DNA of 37,005 bases, taken from positions 1 to 37,005 of the forward strand of contig JAGAPB010000097.1 of NCBI GenBank assembly GCA_017847995.1, read 5' to 3'. The position numbers and the translations under genes are program-made. The DNA is from Oscillospiraceae bacterium. GTDB taxonomy: Bacteria > Bacillota > Clostridia > Oscillospirales > Ruminococcaceae. The stretch's first letter is position 1. Every line of letters starts with the position of its first letter. The notes under the pieces were generated by a model. It worked only from the letters and a program-made list of their open reading frames with translations, did no database searches and had not been told where the DNA came from. Shown piece after piece: positions 1 to 7,860 of the stretch.

Positions 1-2
1 GC

Positions 3-89
3 CGGGGAAAGAACCCCCTGCCCCTGAGCGACCTGATGCCCATTTATGGGCGGCTGCAGGAGGCCCTGACGGCGGCGGTCATTCTATAA
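3..89 (+). CDS. C-terminal end of a plus-strand gene, possibly TsaB-like
   Basis: Only the last 28 codons are in the window; the frame is open from the left edge to a TAA at 87-89. The tail reads ...DLMPIYGRLQEAL.... This faintly resembles the L-x-P-x-Y-x-R ending of TsaB, the inactive Kae1-like partner in tRNA threonylcarbamoyladenosine synthesis, but 28 residues cannot settle it. It could equally be the end of an unrelated protein. It is the only plus-strand gene at this end and converges on the SIS-domain gene. Confidence 0.4.
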   Translation, partial: RGKNPLPLSDLMPIYGRLQEALTAAVIL

Positions 90-177
90 CAGCATTTTAC
101 CCCAGCAGGACAAAACTTTCAATAAGAAATCCCTCGCACAGCGGGGGATTCCATTTTCGGGCATAACATGAAAAATC

Positions 178-257
178 AGGCAGCATGCAAGCCTTCCTTC
201 GCAATCCCTCCGTCTCGCCGAATGGCGAGCCACCTCCCTTTGACAAGGGAGGCTTTA
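178..257. repeat. Intergenic palindromic repeat, MITE/REP-like
   Basis: The stretch joins two perfect hairpins (214-229 and 233-252) behind a C/T-rich lead. I recall similar units, with a CCTCCCTT-type stem next to a CGCC/GGCG stem, scattered between genes in Faecalibacterium-like genomes. Only one copy is in this window, so calling it a dispersed repeat rests on that recollection. Confidence 0.35.
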
Positions 258-266
258 AACACAAAA

Positions 267-288
267 GGCCCCCTTGTGAAAGGGGGCT
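267..288. terminator. Bidirectional intrinsic terminator
   Basis: A nine-pair stem (GGCCCCCTT/AAGGGGGCT, one G-T pair) closes a GTGA tetraloop. On the plus strand it is followed by a CTTTTTCTCT tract, and on the minus strand by TTTTGTGTTT. It can therefore stop the plus-strand gene ending at 89 and the minus-strand SIS gene ending at 388. Confidence 0.7.
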
Positions 289-387
289 GGCTTTTTCTCT
301 GTTTTTTCAGAGAAAAAGTCTGGGGGATTGTTCTTCCTTTTCACCGCTTAAGCTTTTTAAGCCGCGTGTCTGTCTTTGGGGTTGGAG

Positions 388-996
388 TCACTTTTCCTGC
401 TTCAGCAGTTCGCCCACCTTTCCGCCGGGATGGGTCAGGCGGAGGTCATCCTTGGTGTAGCCGTTGTGGCGCATTACCGTAAAGGCAACGGCATCCCAAA
501 CGGCGGCGATGGTGTTGCAGCTTGCCGAGGCGCACATATCCCACATATCGCACTCGTGCTCGCAGAAAATTTTGAAGTAGATGTCCGACTGGGTGGCCAG
601 GATGGAGTCATCGTTCTGGCTGACGCCGATGATGGTGGCACCCTTGGCCTTGCAGCAGGGGATGTAGTTGACGATCTCGGGGGTATTGCCGCCCTTGCTG
701 AACAGCACCACCACGTCCCCCTTTTGGATGAGGCCCAGGCCGCCGTGCACCGAATTGCCGGGGGCGCAGAAGGTGGCGGGAACTTCCACCACGCACAGGG
801 AGTGGGCAACACGCTCGGCCAGAGTGCCGCTGGTGCCGCAGCCCGCGGTGATGACCTTGTGACCGCTGGGCTTGACCTGCAGCATCAGGTCGATGACCTG
901 TTCCATGGTGTCGCGGTTCAGGCTCTTTTTGACCGAAATGATATTGTTGATCTCGATATCGAGGATATTATCGATGGAAGCATCGTATTTGGACAT
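388..996 (-). CDS. SIS-domain sugar-phosphate isomerase-like protein (KpsF/GutQ type without CBS domains)
   Basis: The 202-residue protein is a single SIS (sugar isomerase) domain. Seen in it: a phosphosugar-binding loop GCGTSGTLAERVAH near residues 52-65, HGGLGLIQKGDVVVLFSKGG near 85-104, and the ending THPGGKVGE. The last two resemble the arabinose-5-phosphate isomerases KdsD/KpsF/GutQ, which interconvert D-ribulose 5-phosphate and D-arabinose 5-phosphate. Those are about 320 residues with two CBS domains after the SIS domain; here the CBS part is absent. The start is the ATG with AGGGAGG eight bases upstream. A good promoter lies at 1033-1061, so the gene is monocistronic. The substrate is not known; it may be another ketose or aldose phosphate. 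Confidence 0.8.
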   Translation of the reverse strand: MSKYDASIDNILDIEINNIISVKKSLNRDTMEQVIDLMLQVKPSGHKVITAGCGTSGTLAERVAHSLCVVEVPATFCAPGNSVHGGLGLIQKGDVVVLFSKGGNTPEIVNYIPCCKAKGATIIGVSQNDDSILATQSDIYFKIFCEHECDMWDMCASASCNTIAAVWDAVAFTVMRHNGYTKDDLRLTHPGGKVGELLKQEK

Positions 997-1032
997 GGGG
1001 TCGCCCTCCCTTTTCTTTGTGTTTCTGAATCC

Positions 1033-1061
1033 ATTATACCTTCTTGAAAGCAGTGAGACAA
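1033..1061 (-). promoter_or_regulatory. Sigma-A-type promoter of the SIS-domain gene
   Basis: Read on the minus strand this is TTGTCT, 17 bases, TATAAT. Transcription would start about 30 bases before the SIS-gene ribosome site. Confidence 0.75.
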
Positions 1062-1103
1062 GATGAAGTTTTTGTTTCCCAACCGCTCAAAGGCAAAGAA
1101 AAC

Positions 1104-1468
1104 GCCACCCCAAAGGGTGGCTTTTGGCGGAGATTCCGGGATGTTGACGGGCTTCATTTTTCGCTTTGCGAAAAATAGTGGTTGCGGTGCGCCTGCGGCG
1201 ACCGCCCAACAGTCCCCCGGACTGTTGGATTTTGACTATCAAATCCCTCCACTCCACCAATGCCAAAGAAAAAGCCACCCCGTGGATGGCTTTTGGCGGA
1301 GATTCCGGGATGTTGACGGGCTTCATTTTTTGCTTTGCGAAAAATAGTGGTTGCGGTGCGCCTGCGGCGACCGCCCAACAGTCCCCCGGACTGTTGGATT
1401 TCGACTATCAAATCCCTCCACTCCACCAATGCCAAAGAAAAAGCCACCCCAAAGGGTGGCTTTTTCTT
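1104..1468. repeat. Tandem 169-bp palindromic repeat (two units plus a partial third)
   Basis: Unit 1 starts at 1104, unit 2 at 1274 and a partial third at 1443; apart from one indel and a few substitutions the units are identical. Each full unit strings together five hairpins: GCCACCC/GGGTGGC, TTTTTCGC/GCGAAAAA, an imperfect GGTTGC.../...GCGACC arm pair, CAACAGTCC/GGACTGTTG, and GGATTTTGA/TCAAATCC. The partial third unit carries only the first hairpin, which doubles as the tRNA-Ser terminator. The open frames across this region repeat with the DNA and have no ribosome site, so I do not call them genes. Confidence 0.85.
1443..1460 (-). terminator. Terminator of tRNA-Ser, shared with the repeat
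   Basis: A GCCACCC/GGGTGGC stem lies just past the tRNA 3' end, with T-rich tracts on both sides (TTTTTCTTT on plus, CTTTTTCTTTGG on minus). It works in both directions. The same hairpin opens each copy of the 169-bp repeat. Confidence 0.7.
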
Positions 1469-1559
1469 TGGCGGAGATGAAGGGATTTGAACCCTTGCGC
1501 CGGTTTCCCGACCTACTCCCTTAGCAGGGGAGCCCCTTCACCAACTTGGGTACATCTCC
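1469..1559 (-). tRNA. tRNA-Ser (anticodon GCU)
   Basis: The minus strand folds as a class II tRNA of 91 bases including an encoded CCA. The acceptor stem is GGAGATG/CATCTCC with discriminator G. The anticodon stem CTCCC/GGGAG encloses the loop CTGCTAA, giving anticodon GCT, which reads AGC and AGU serine codons. A long variable arm of the GTCGGG...CCGGC type and the T-loop GGTTCAAATCC are present. It has its own promoter at 1576-1604. Confidence 0.95.
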
Positions 1560-1575
1560 ATGGTGAACAAATGGT

Positions 1576-1604
1576 ATTATAACACATTGTTGCGCCAAAA
1601 ACAA
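1576..1604 (-). promoter_or_regulatory. Promoter of tRNA-Ser
   Basis: The minus strand has TTGTTT, 17 bases, TATAAT, placing the start a few bases before the tRNA 5' end. It begins 14 bases after the stop of the HAD gene, for which no separate terminator is seen. Confidence 0.75.
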
Positions 1605-1618
1605 CCATCCGAACAAAA

Positions 1619-2308
1619 TTATTTTAAAATAAGGTCCGGAAGTTCTTTCAAATCCCCGATGGTATAGGTTGCGGTGATGCCCTGGGGCAGGGTTTCGCCC
1701 TTGGGATTATACCAGCAGCTATCCAGTCCGGCGTTGTTTGCCCCCAGAATGTCGCTGGCGGGGCTATCCCCCACCACGATGGCGCGGGCGGGGTCAAAGC
1801 CGGGGATGCGGGCCGCCACCACGTCGAAGTATTCCTTCTGGGGCTTCTGGTAGCCCACCTCTTCCGAAACGAACATGGCCCGGAAGCAGTCGCGGAAGCT
1901 GCAGCGGCTCATTCTGCCCTGCTGCACCGAGGAAACACCGTTGGTGACGATGTAGAGGGCGCAATGTTCGGCCAGGGTGCGGCAGACCTCCTCGGCACCT
2001 TCAAAGGGGATGCAGTGGGTGCCCAGGTCGGCAAGATAAAACCGATTGAGGGCATCGGGGTCAGCCTGCATGCCAATGCGGTCCAAAAAGGTGCGGAAGC
2101 GCAGCCGGGTCAGCTCGGCCTTGGTCACTTTGCCCTGTTCGAACAGGTCCCAGGCTTTGTGGTTTTCTTCCACATAGACGGCGCGGGTGGCGGGGTCGCT
2201 GGGCAGGCCGTGGTGGGTCAGGGTTTTGATGAGGGCCAGCTCCTGGCCGGCGTCAAAATCGAAGAGGGTGCGGTCGGCATCCAGCAGAACAAAATCGTAA
2301 CGGGGCAT
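1619..2308 (-). CDS. HAD-family hydrolase, YjjG-like nucleotidase/phosphatase
   Basis: The protein has 229 residues and all four HAD motifs: the nucleophile loop LLDADRTLFDFD near residue 8, IVTNG near 105, the lysine of YQKPQKEYFD near 145, and VVGDSPASDILGANNAG near 170. The helical cap after motif I and the TLFDFD sequence match the YjjG/YfnB group, which dephosphorylates nucleoside monophosphates and related small phosphates. The start used is the ATG at 2308, because GGAGG sits ideally before it; the frame is open 14 codons further upstream but without a ribosome site. It follows prmC by 19 bases and is the last gene of the lipoprotein/two-component operon. The true substrate cannot be read from the sequence. 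Confidence 0.85.
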   Translation of the reverse strand: MPRYDFVLLDADRTLFDFDAGQELALIKTLTHHGLPSDPATRAVYVEENHKAWDLFEQGKVTKAELTRLRFRTFLDRIGMQADPDALNRFYLADLGTHCIPFEGAEEVCRTLAEHCALYIVTNGVSSVQQGRMSRCSFRDCFRAMFVSEEVGYQKPQKEYFDVVAARIPGFDPARAIVVGDSPASDILGANNAGLDSCWYNPKGETLPQGITATYTIGDLKELPDLILK

Positions 2309-2327
2309 AACAGATTCCTCCAAAGGA

Positions 2328-3170
2328 TCACTTCTGCCCCATGACCACACGGGGCAGACCGGAAAGGTCTTTTTGACAAAGGAAATTGCGGTAGCCTGCG
2401 GCGGCCATCAGCTTTTCCACCGCCTGCTGCTGGGTGCAGCCGATCTCGAAGGCCAGCCAGCCATCCGCCTTCAGCAGCGGATAGCAGATGCCGGGCAGCG
2501 CGGCGTAGAAGGCAAGGCCGTCGCTGCCGCCCCACAGGGCCATGTGGGGTTCGCGGCAAACCTCGGGCTGAAGCTGAGACATTTCGTCATCGCTGATGTA
2601 GGGCGGATTGGAAAGAATGAGGTCAAAGCAGTGCCCGGCCAGCAGATCGGGCTGCAGCACATCCCCTTCCACCAGGTCGATAGTAACGCCGTTTTGGGCA
2701 ATGTTGCGGCGCAGATAGGGCAGCGCCTTTTCGGAAAGTTCCACCGCCGTTACCCGGGCGTTGGGCAGGTTCTTTGCCACCGAAATGGCAACGCAGCCGC
2801 TGCCGCTGCACAGGTCGGCCACAGAGGGGGCTTCCTTCCCTGCCAGCTTTTGCAGCGCCAGGTCCACCAGCAGCTCGGTTTCGGGCCGGGGGATGAGTAC
2901 CCCGGGACCAACCCCAAAGGACAGGCCATAGAACTCCCAACTGCCCAGCAGGTATTGCAAAGGCTCACCATCAGCACGCCGGGCGCAAAGGGCCGCAAAC
3001 GCCTCGGCCTCTTGGGAGCTTACCTCCCGCTGGGGCGCAAGGCGCAGGGACATTTCATCGGTATTGAGGACATGGGCCAGCAGCATGCGGCCCTCGCGGC
3101 GGGGGTCACAGTCGCCCACCGCCTGTTCCAGCAGAGCGGTGCCCTGCCGCAGAATATCAGTACAGGTCAT
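2328..3170 (-). CDS. prmC: Release-factor glutamine methyltransferase PrmC
   Basis: PrmC methylates the glutamine of the GGQ motif in release factors RF1 and RF2, using S-adenosylmethionine. The 280-residue length is normal. Seen in order: a helical N-terminal domain, a SAM-binding motif VADLCSGSGCVAISVAK near residue 113, and the diagnostic NPPY motif (LSNPPYISDDEM near 180) that holds the substrate glutamine. Its ATG overlaps the end of the DUF1385 gene by 14 bases and has no good ribosome site of its own, so translation is probably coupled. DUF1385-prmC order is a known clostridial arrangement; prfA, often next, is missing here. Confidence 0.93.
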   Translation of the reverse strand: MTCTDILRQGTALLEQAVGDCDPRREGRMLLAHVLNTDEMSLRLAPQREVSSQEAEAFAALCARRADGEPLQYLLGSWEFYGLSFGVGPGVLIPRPETELLVDLALQKLAGKEAPSVADLCSGSGCVAISVAKNLPNARVTAVELSEKALPYLRRNIAQNGVTIDLVEGDVLQPDLLAGHCFDLILSNPPYISDDEMSQLQPEVCREPHMALWGGSDGLAFYAALPGICYPLLKADGWLAFEIGCTQQQAVEKLMAAAGYRNFLCQKDLSGLPRVVMGQK

Positions 3171-4092
3171 CATTGGCATTTTCGGGAATGCAGGGTTCCA
3201 TGGCGGCGATGGCGCATTCGATCTGGCTGTCGTCGGGCTCATTGGTGGTCAAACGCTGGAGCCACAGGCCGGGGGCCGAAATGACACGGGTGACAATGTT
3301 GGTGTGGCGGCCGGCAAACTTGATGATCTCGTAGGCGATGCCCACGGTGACGGGAAGCAGGGCAAACTTGAGCAGTACACGGATGACCAGACTTTCCCAG
3401 GTGACCACCGAGAAGACCAGAATGGAAACGATGAGCACGATGAGGATAAAGCTGGTGCCGCAGCGGGGATGGAAGCGGCTTTGAGCCCGCACGTTTTCGA
3501 CAGTGAGGGGCAGGCCGGCTTCGTAGCAGGCGATGGTTTTGTGTTCGGCGCCGTGGTACTGGAAGGTGCGATAGATATCCTTGGTGCGGCTGACCGCAGC
3601 CACATAGATGAGAAATACAGCAATTTTGATGAGGCCTTCCACAGTGGCCTTGGCCACACGGGTGGTGAGATAGGGTGCCAGGGCCTTGCCCACAGCGGCG
3701 GGAATGACCATAAACAGCAGCACCGACAGCACAACAGCAATGACCATGGCGATGGCCGAGATGGCCTTCATGGCGTTTTCGCCAAACCACTGTTCCATTT
3801 TGCGGTCGAAAGCCGAGGGTTCATCCAGGTCGAAGTCGGCCTTTTCGGCAGACTTCATCAGGCAGGAATACCCCTCCTTGAGGGTATCGATGAAGTTGAA
3901 GGTGCCGCGGATGAAGGGGGTGGTTTTATACCAGGGCTTTTTGCCGCCCTTGTTGGTTTCCCAGGTTTCCAGGTCGATCTCGCCGCTGGGCACACGGATG
4001 GCCATGGCCGAGATGTGGGGGCCTTTCATCATCAGCCCTTCGATGAGGGCCTGGCCGCCGATGGAAGTTTTTTTACATTTGTTGCAAGACAT
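3157..4092 (-). CDS. DUF1385 family membrane protein (YqhQ-like)
   Basis: The protein has 311 residues. The N-terminal IGGQALIEGLMMKGP and the later YHGAEHKTIACYEAG, RFHPRCGTSFILIVLIVSIL are hallmark sequences of DUF1385/YqhQ, an integral membrane family of Firmicutes whose biochemical role is unknown. At least four hydrophobic segments are visible (roughly residues 110-135, 150-175, 225-250, 255-275). Conserved His and Cys in the HGAEH and HPRCGTSF motifs suggest metal binding, which is inference. I start at 4092 because GGAAAGG is eleven bases upstream; an in-frame ATG nine bases earlier is too close to it. It lies in the same operon as the histidine kinase upstream (gap about 100 bases) and overlaps prmC. 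Confidence 0.88.
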   Translation of the reverse strand: MSCNKCKKTSIGGQALIEGLMMKGPHISAMAIRVPSGEIDLETWETNKGGKKPWYKTTPFIRGTFNFIDTLKEGYSCLMKSAEKADFDLDEPSAFDRKMEQWFGENAMKAISAIAMVIAVVLSVLLFMVIPAAVGKALAPYLTTRVAKATVEGLIKIAVFLIYVAAVSRTKDIYRTFQYHGAEHKTIACYEAGLPLTVENVRAQSRFHPRCGTSFILIVLIVSILVFSVVTWESLVIRVLLKFALLPVTVGIAYEIIKFAGRHTNIVTRVISAPGLWLQRLTTNEPDDSQIECAIAAMEPCIPENANDDLY

Positions 4093-4193
4093 AAGTATCA
4101 TAACCTTTCCGGCCCGCTTTGCTTGAAAAAAGAGGGTGCGGGCCAGACATGAATGCCGGGGCAGCAAATTTGCCCGGGCAGTGTATGGCATTG

Positions 4194-5606
4194 TTAAGAA
4201 GATTTTTCCTCCTGCAGCAGGGGCAGGGTGATGGTGACGGTGGTGCCTTCCCCCAGCTTGGAGGCGATGTCCAGGCTGCCGCCGTGCATACGGACGATCT
4301 CGTCAGCCACGGCAAGGCCGATGCCAGAGCCGCGGCGGGTGGAGTTGGCTTTGTAGAATTTTGTTTTGACCTTGGGCAGGTCTTCGGGGCTGATGCCGAT
4401 GCCGGTGTCGGCCACCGAAACGACAAAGCTGCCGGGCAGCAGGTTGGCGGTAACGGTGACGGTGTCGCCGCTGTCGGAATATTTGAGGGCGTTGTCGATG
4501 ATGTTGACAAACACCTGGCGCAGACGGTTGCGGTCGGCCTGCATCACAGCAAAGCCCTCCGGTTCGGTGTATTCCAGGGTGCGGTTATCGCGGCGGGCAC
4601 GCTCGCTGAACATCAGCACAGCGTCGGAAAGCTCGGCCACGATGTCCACCTTGCCAAAGTTCATGGTAAAGCGGCCGTTCTGGATGCGGGAAAAGTCCAG
4701 CAGTTCCTCCACCATGGAGGAAAGGCGCTCGGTCTCGCTGAGGATGACGTGCATCCCCTTCTGCAGCATTTCCTGGTCCACCTCGCCGCTGGTGAGGGTC
4801 TCGCCCCAGCCCTTGATGGCGGTAAGGGGGGTGCGCAGCTCGTGGGAGACCGAAGAGATGAATTCGTTTTTCATCTGCTCGGTGGCTGAAAGCTCTTCGG
4901 CCATGTAGTTGATGGTGTCGCACAGGTCGCCGATTTCGTCATCGTTGGCCTTGGAAAGCCGAACGCTGAGGTCGCCCTGGGCGATGCGGCGGGCGGTTTC
5001 GCCAATGCGGCCCACCGGATTGACGATGGAACTGATAAAGTAGGAGCTGGAGTAGATAACAAACAGCAGGATGGCCATGCCGACGATGGTGACCAGGGCG
5101 ATGACCTTGACGATCTGCTGGTCCACCAGGGTGAGGGAAACCACGTAACGCATGGCCTCCACCTCCTGGTTGCCCGAGTCGGTGAGCATGGTGATGGCCA
5201 TGATCTTTTCCTGGTTGACGCTGCCGATGAACTCGCCGGTGCTTTGGCCCGATTCCTTGGCCTGCTCGAAGTCGGGCATATAGAGCTTGTCCTCCGGCTC
5301 GAAGCCGCTGGAAGTGACCAGCACCTGGCCGTTGAGGCCGATGGCCATCAGCTCCATCCTCTCTTTGAGTTCAAAGTCTTCCACCGTGCGGCGCAGCTGG
5401 CTGTAATAGTCCACCGAGCTGTCCTCGGAATAGCGCATGAGCAGGCTGTCCACATAGTTTGCCTGGGACATCATGCTTTGGCGCACGTTGTTGTAGTAGT
5501 AGGCCCGCACCAGTGCCGCACTGGCCAGCACAAGGGTGATGACGATGGCCAAAATAACGGCAAAGCTGTTGTAAAGCCAGCGGCGGGTAAGCTGTTTGAT
5601 GGCCAT
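4194..5606 (-). CDS. Sensor histidine kinase of a two-component system
   Basis: The 470-residue protein has a classic layout. A membrane helix spans about 11-33, an extracellular sensor region about 35-160, and a second helix about 166-190. A HAMP linker follows (about 188-240), then the H-box SHELRTP with the phospho-acceptor His near 255. The ATPase domain has an N-box NIIDNALKYSD, G1 DTGIGIS and G2 GSGIGLAVADEIVRMHGG. It autophosphorylates and passes the phosphate to the regulator encoded just upstream (gap 40 bases). The short extracellular domain matches no sensor family I recognise. The start is fixed by GGAGGTGAAAGG. It resembles the PhoR/ResE/WalK class. Confidence 0.93.
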   Translation of the reverse strand: MAIKQLTRRWLYNSFAVILAIVITLVLASAALVRAYYYNNVRQSMMSQANYVDSLLMRYSEDSSVDYYSQLRRTVEDFELKERMELMAIGLNGQVLVTSSGFEPEDKLYMPDFEQAKESGQSTGEFIGSVNQEKIMAITMLTDSGNQEVEAMRYVVSLTLVDQQIVKVIALVTIVGMAILLFVIYSSSYFISSIVNPVGRIGETARRIAQGDLSVRLSKANDDEIGDLCDTINYMAEELSATEQMKNEFISSVSHELRTPLTAIKGWGETLTSGEVDQEMLQKGMHVILSETERLSSMVEELLDFSRIQNGRFTMNFGKVDIVAELSDAVLMFSERARRDNRTLEYTEPEGFAVMQADRNRLRQVFVNIIDNALKYSDSGDTVTVTANLLPGSFVVSVADTGIGISPEDLPKVKTKFYKANSTRRGSGIGLAVADEIVRMHGGSLDIASKLGEGTTVTITLPLLQEEKSS

Positions 5607-5646
5607 CCTTTCACCTCCAGTCAGGCCAATGCTTCAAAAGCGGTTC

Positions 5647-6342
5647 TTATTCGGTCCACTTGTAGCCATAGCCCCAAACGGTGCACAGGTGCTTGGGGTT
5701 GGAGGGCTCGTCCTCGATTTTCATGCGCAGGCGGCGGATGTTTACGTCAACGATCTTGACATCGCCAAAGTAGTTGTCGCCCCAAACCTGGGAAAGGATC
5801 TCGGTACGGGCAAGGGCGGTGTCGGGGTTTTTCATGAACACTTCCATGATCTGAAATTCCACCTGGGTGAGGTCGATGGGCAGGCCGCCCTTGGTGAGGG
5901 TGCGGCTGCGCTGGTTGAGCACAAACTCGCCCGAAACGATATCGCCGCCGGCGTTGCCCCGGCCGGCTGCCATGGTAACACGGCGGTGGATGGCGTCCAC
6001 GCGGGCCACCAGCTCGGAGGGAGAGAAGGGCTTGGTGACATAGTCATCGGCGCCCAGCATCAGGCCGTTGACCTTGTCCATCTCCTGAGATTTGGCCGAA
6101 AGCATGATGATGCCGATGGAATCGCTCTTTTCGCGGATCTTTTTGCACAGGGTAAAGCCGTCCATGCCGGGCATCATCACGTCCAGCAGGGCGATGTCGT
6201 AGCGCTGGGGGTCCTCCATAAACAGGCGGTAGCCCTCTTCCCCGTTGGGGGCGTCGGTCACCTCGTAACCCGAGCGGCGCAGATTGATGACAACAAAATC
6301 GCGGATGGAATCTTCGTCTTCTACAACAAGAATACGTTTCAT
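5647..6342 (-). CDS. OmpR/PhoB-family response regulator
   Basis: The 231-residue protein has a receiver domain (1-120) with acidic residues VVEDED, phospho-acceptor Asp54 in LLDVMMPGMDG, Ser/Thr switch in MLSAKS and Lys104 in YVTKPF. A winged-helix DNA-binding domain follows (about 135-231), with VEFQIMEVFMKNP and the closing VWGYGYKW typical of OmpR/PhoB. The ATG at 6342 is chosen because AAGGAGG lies eight bases upstream. It sits between a lipoprotein gene and its cognate kinase gene, all in one operon. Targets are not visible. Confidence 0.95.
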   Translation of the reverse strand: MKRILVVEDEDSIRDFVVINLRRSGYEVTDAPNGEEGYRLFMEDPQRYDIALLDVMMPGMDGFTLCKKIREKSDSIGIIMLSAKSQEMDKVNGLMLGADDYVTKPFSPSELVARVDAIHRRVTMAAGRGNAGGDIVSGEFVLNQRSRTLTKGGLPIDLTQVEFQIMEVFMKNPDTALARTEILSQVWGDNYFGDVKIVDVNIRRLRMKIEDEPSNPKHLCTVWGYGYKWTE

Positions 6343-6370
6343 GGCTGTTCCTCCTTTATCTTTCCGTTCC

Positions 6371-7660
6371 TTAAATAATTTCAAACAGTTCTTTTACCTG
6401 GCCCTGGGTGATGGAAAGCTCCTCCCCCTCCACCACATTGACATAGTAGAGGAAGTTGCCCCGCCGGCCGATTTTTTGGTACCGTTCGGTGTCAAATTTA
6501 TCCTGGTAGTCCTTTTCGGAATAGACCCGGATGCGCAGCAGGTCGCGGCCCTGCATGCCGGTTTCGGCATCATAGAGGCCAAAGACCACCTCGCCGGTTT
6601 TGCTGCGGGAAACTGTCACCCTATCCCGCCACTGCTCGGGCAGATAGAAGATGTAGCCCTCGCTGTCGCTGACATAGGCGGTTTCCACCAGTTCCAGCTC
6701 CTGTTCCCCATTCACCTGGCAATAGTCGGTGTAGTAGAGGCCGGTTTTGCCGGGGGCCGGCTTCTGGATGGGCAGTTCCAGGATGTCGTCGCCGTCCACA
6801 TCGCGGGAATAAACCACACCCTGGCGCCGGGCAACATCGGTGTAGAAGGGCGATTCTTCGGCAAAGGGCAGGCTGAGCATCTCGTTTTTGATGAGCAGCA
6901 GCTCGCTGGTGAAGGTCTGACCCTCGTAGCCATCCACCACCAGACCCGTTTCAAAGGGGTTGATCCACCCGGCGTAAAGCCGGCTGAAGGAGGTCATGTT
7001 GAGGTTGAGGGGCAGGTTGCTCACCGCGTCCAGTTTGCCCTCCCTACGGGTGATCAGGCTGGCAAAGGGTTTTCCGCCCGAGTTGGACATGGTAACGGTC
7101 AGCAGCTCCAGCAGGCCGTCCTGGTTCAGGTCGGCGGTGGTGTATTTGGTATAACGGCTTTGGTAAAGGCTGCTGAGTTTGTTATCCTGATAGCGCAGCA
7201 CGCTGAGCTGGCCAATGCTGTTTTCTTCGGCCGCCCAGCCGATGATGATATCCCGTCCGTCGGCATCGGTGACCGGGGCAAATTCCACCGATTCCACACC
7301 GCTGCCCACGCCGGGGATGTCGTAGACCGAATACCAGCCCTGTTCGCCCTGCTCCATCACATTGATGTAAAAGTCATCCTGGGCATCGGCCAGGGTGTAG
7401 AAGACCATGGCCTCCTGCTGGCCGTCGCCGTCCAGGTCAAAAAAGGTGAAGGCCGAGCGGTTGCTGCCCGAACGGGGATAGCGCAGGCTGACATTGGAGC
7501 CGGAGGTGCCCAGGGCCGACATCAGGGCGTCGTGCACCTGGCGCTGGCTTTCGGAAAGCTGGGGCGGGCGCATCAGATCTTCCACCGAAAGGGTGATGGG
7601 CGAACAGCCGGAAAGCAGCAGGCACAAGGCCGCCGCCAGCGCAATGAGTTTTCGTTTCAC
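6371..7660 (-). CDS. Lipoprotein with DxDxDG (FG-GAP/VCBS-like) repeats
   Basis: The 429-residue protein begins with a lipoprotein signal peptide (KRKLIALAAALCLLLSGC; lipid-modified Cys near 19), so it should be anchored outside the membrane. It contains three calcium-site-like repeats: DLDGDGQQEAMVFY, DLNQDGLLELLTV and DVDGDDILELPI. Such D-x-D-x-D-G-x-x-E units occur in FG-GAP/VCBS beta-propellers. I prefer the GTG at 7660: the AAAGGAGG is then six bases away, whereas it would touch the ATG at 7666. The gene is first in the operon, 28 bases ahead of the response regulator, so it may serve the two-component system. No enzymatic motif is seen. Confidence 0.8.
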   Translation of the reverse strand: MKRKLIALAAALCLLLSGCSPITLSVEDLMRPPQLSESQRQVHDALMSALGTSGSNVSLRYPRSGSNRSAFTFFDLDGDGQQEAMVFYTLADAQDDFYINVMEQGEQGWYSVYDIPGVGSGVESVEFAPVTDADGRDIIIGWAAEENSIGQLSVLRYQDNKLSSLYQSRYTKYTTADLNQDGLLELLTVTMSNSGGKPFASLITRREGKLDAVSNLPLNLNMTSFSRLYAGWINPFETGLVVDGYEGQTFTSELLLIKNEMLSLPFAEESPFYTDVARRQGVVYSRDVDGDDILELPIQKPAPGKTGLYYTDYCQVNGEQELELVETAYVSDSEGYIFYLPEQWRDRVTVSRSKTGEVVFGLYDAETGMQGRDLLRIRVYSEKDYQDKFDTERYQKIGRRGNFLYYVNVVEGEELSITQGQVKELFEII

Positions 7661-7706
7661 AGCCATCCTCCTTTCGATCGTTTTTTACGCAAAGTTATAC
7701 ACATTA

Positions 7707-7734
7707 AGTATACCACAACCTGGCCCGGATTCAA
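7707..7734 (-). promoter_or_regulatory. Promoter of the lipoprotein/two-component/DUF1385/prmC operon
   Basis: The minus strand shows TTGAAT, 16 bases, TATACT. The start would lie about 30 bases before the ribosome site of the lipoprotein gene. Confidence 0.65.
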
Positions 7735-7786
7735 TAGATTTTTCGTGAACGATTGGGGAGAAAGGCAGGATTTTGCAAAACAAAAA

Positions 7787-7807
7787 GCCGCACCCAAAGG
7801 ATGCGGC
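7787..7807 (-). terminator. Terminator of the XRE regulator gene
   Basis: A GCCGCA/TGCGGC stem, extended by two inner C-G pairs, is followed on the minus strand by TTTTTGTTTTG. It lies about 55 bases past the regulator's stop codon. Confidence 0.8.
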
Positions 7808-7860
7808 CCTATCTTTTCAAGTTGTGTCTTTCGTGCTAAAATAGAGGGAAAGCGCGGGAA

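Larger units (their letters stand above)
90..387. other. Palindrome-rich convergent intergenic spacer
   Basis: No gene is seen in these 298 bases. They hold a row of hairpins: 128-150 (AATCCC/GGGATT arms, weak), 214-229 (CTCGCC gaat GGCGAG), 233-252 (CCTCCCTT/AAGGGAGG), 267-288 (terminator, listed separately), 292-317 (TTTTTCTCTG/CAGAGAAAAA around six T) and 346-362 (GCTTAA/TTAAGC). It lies between two convergent genes, so several of these probably act as terminators for one side or the other. Confidence 0.6.

Noticed and set aside
1063..1480. Open frames of 79-104 codons across the tandem repeat
   Set aside because: They repeat with the DNA, run through hairpins and carry no ribosome sites.
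3171..3242. Upstream extension of prmC to codons before 3170
   Set aside because: The extra residues overlap the DUF1385 coding end, show no PrmC similarity and have no ribosome site.
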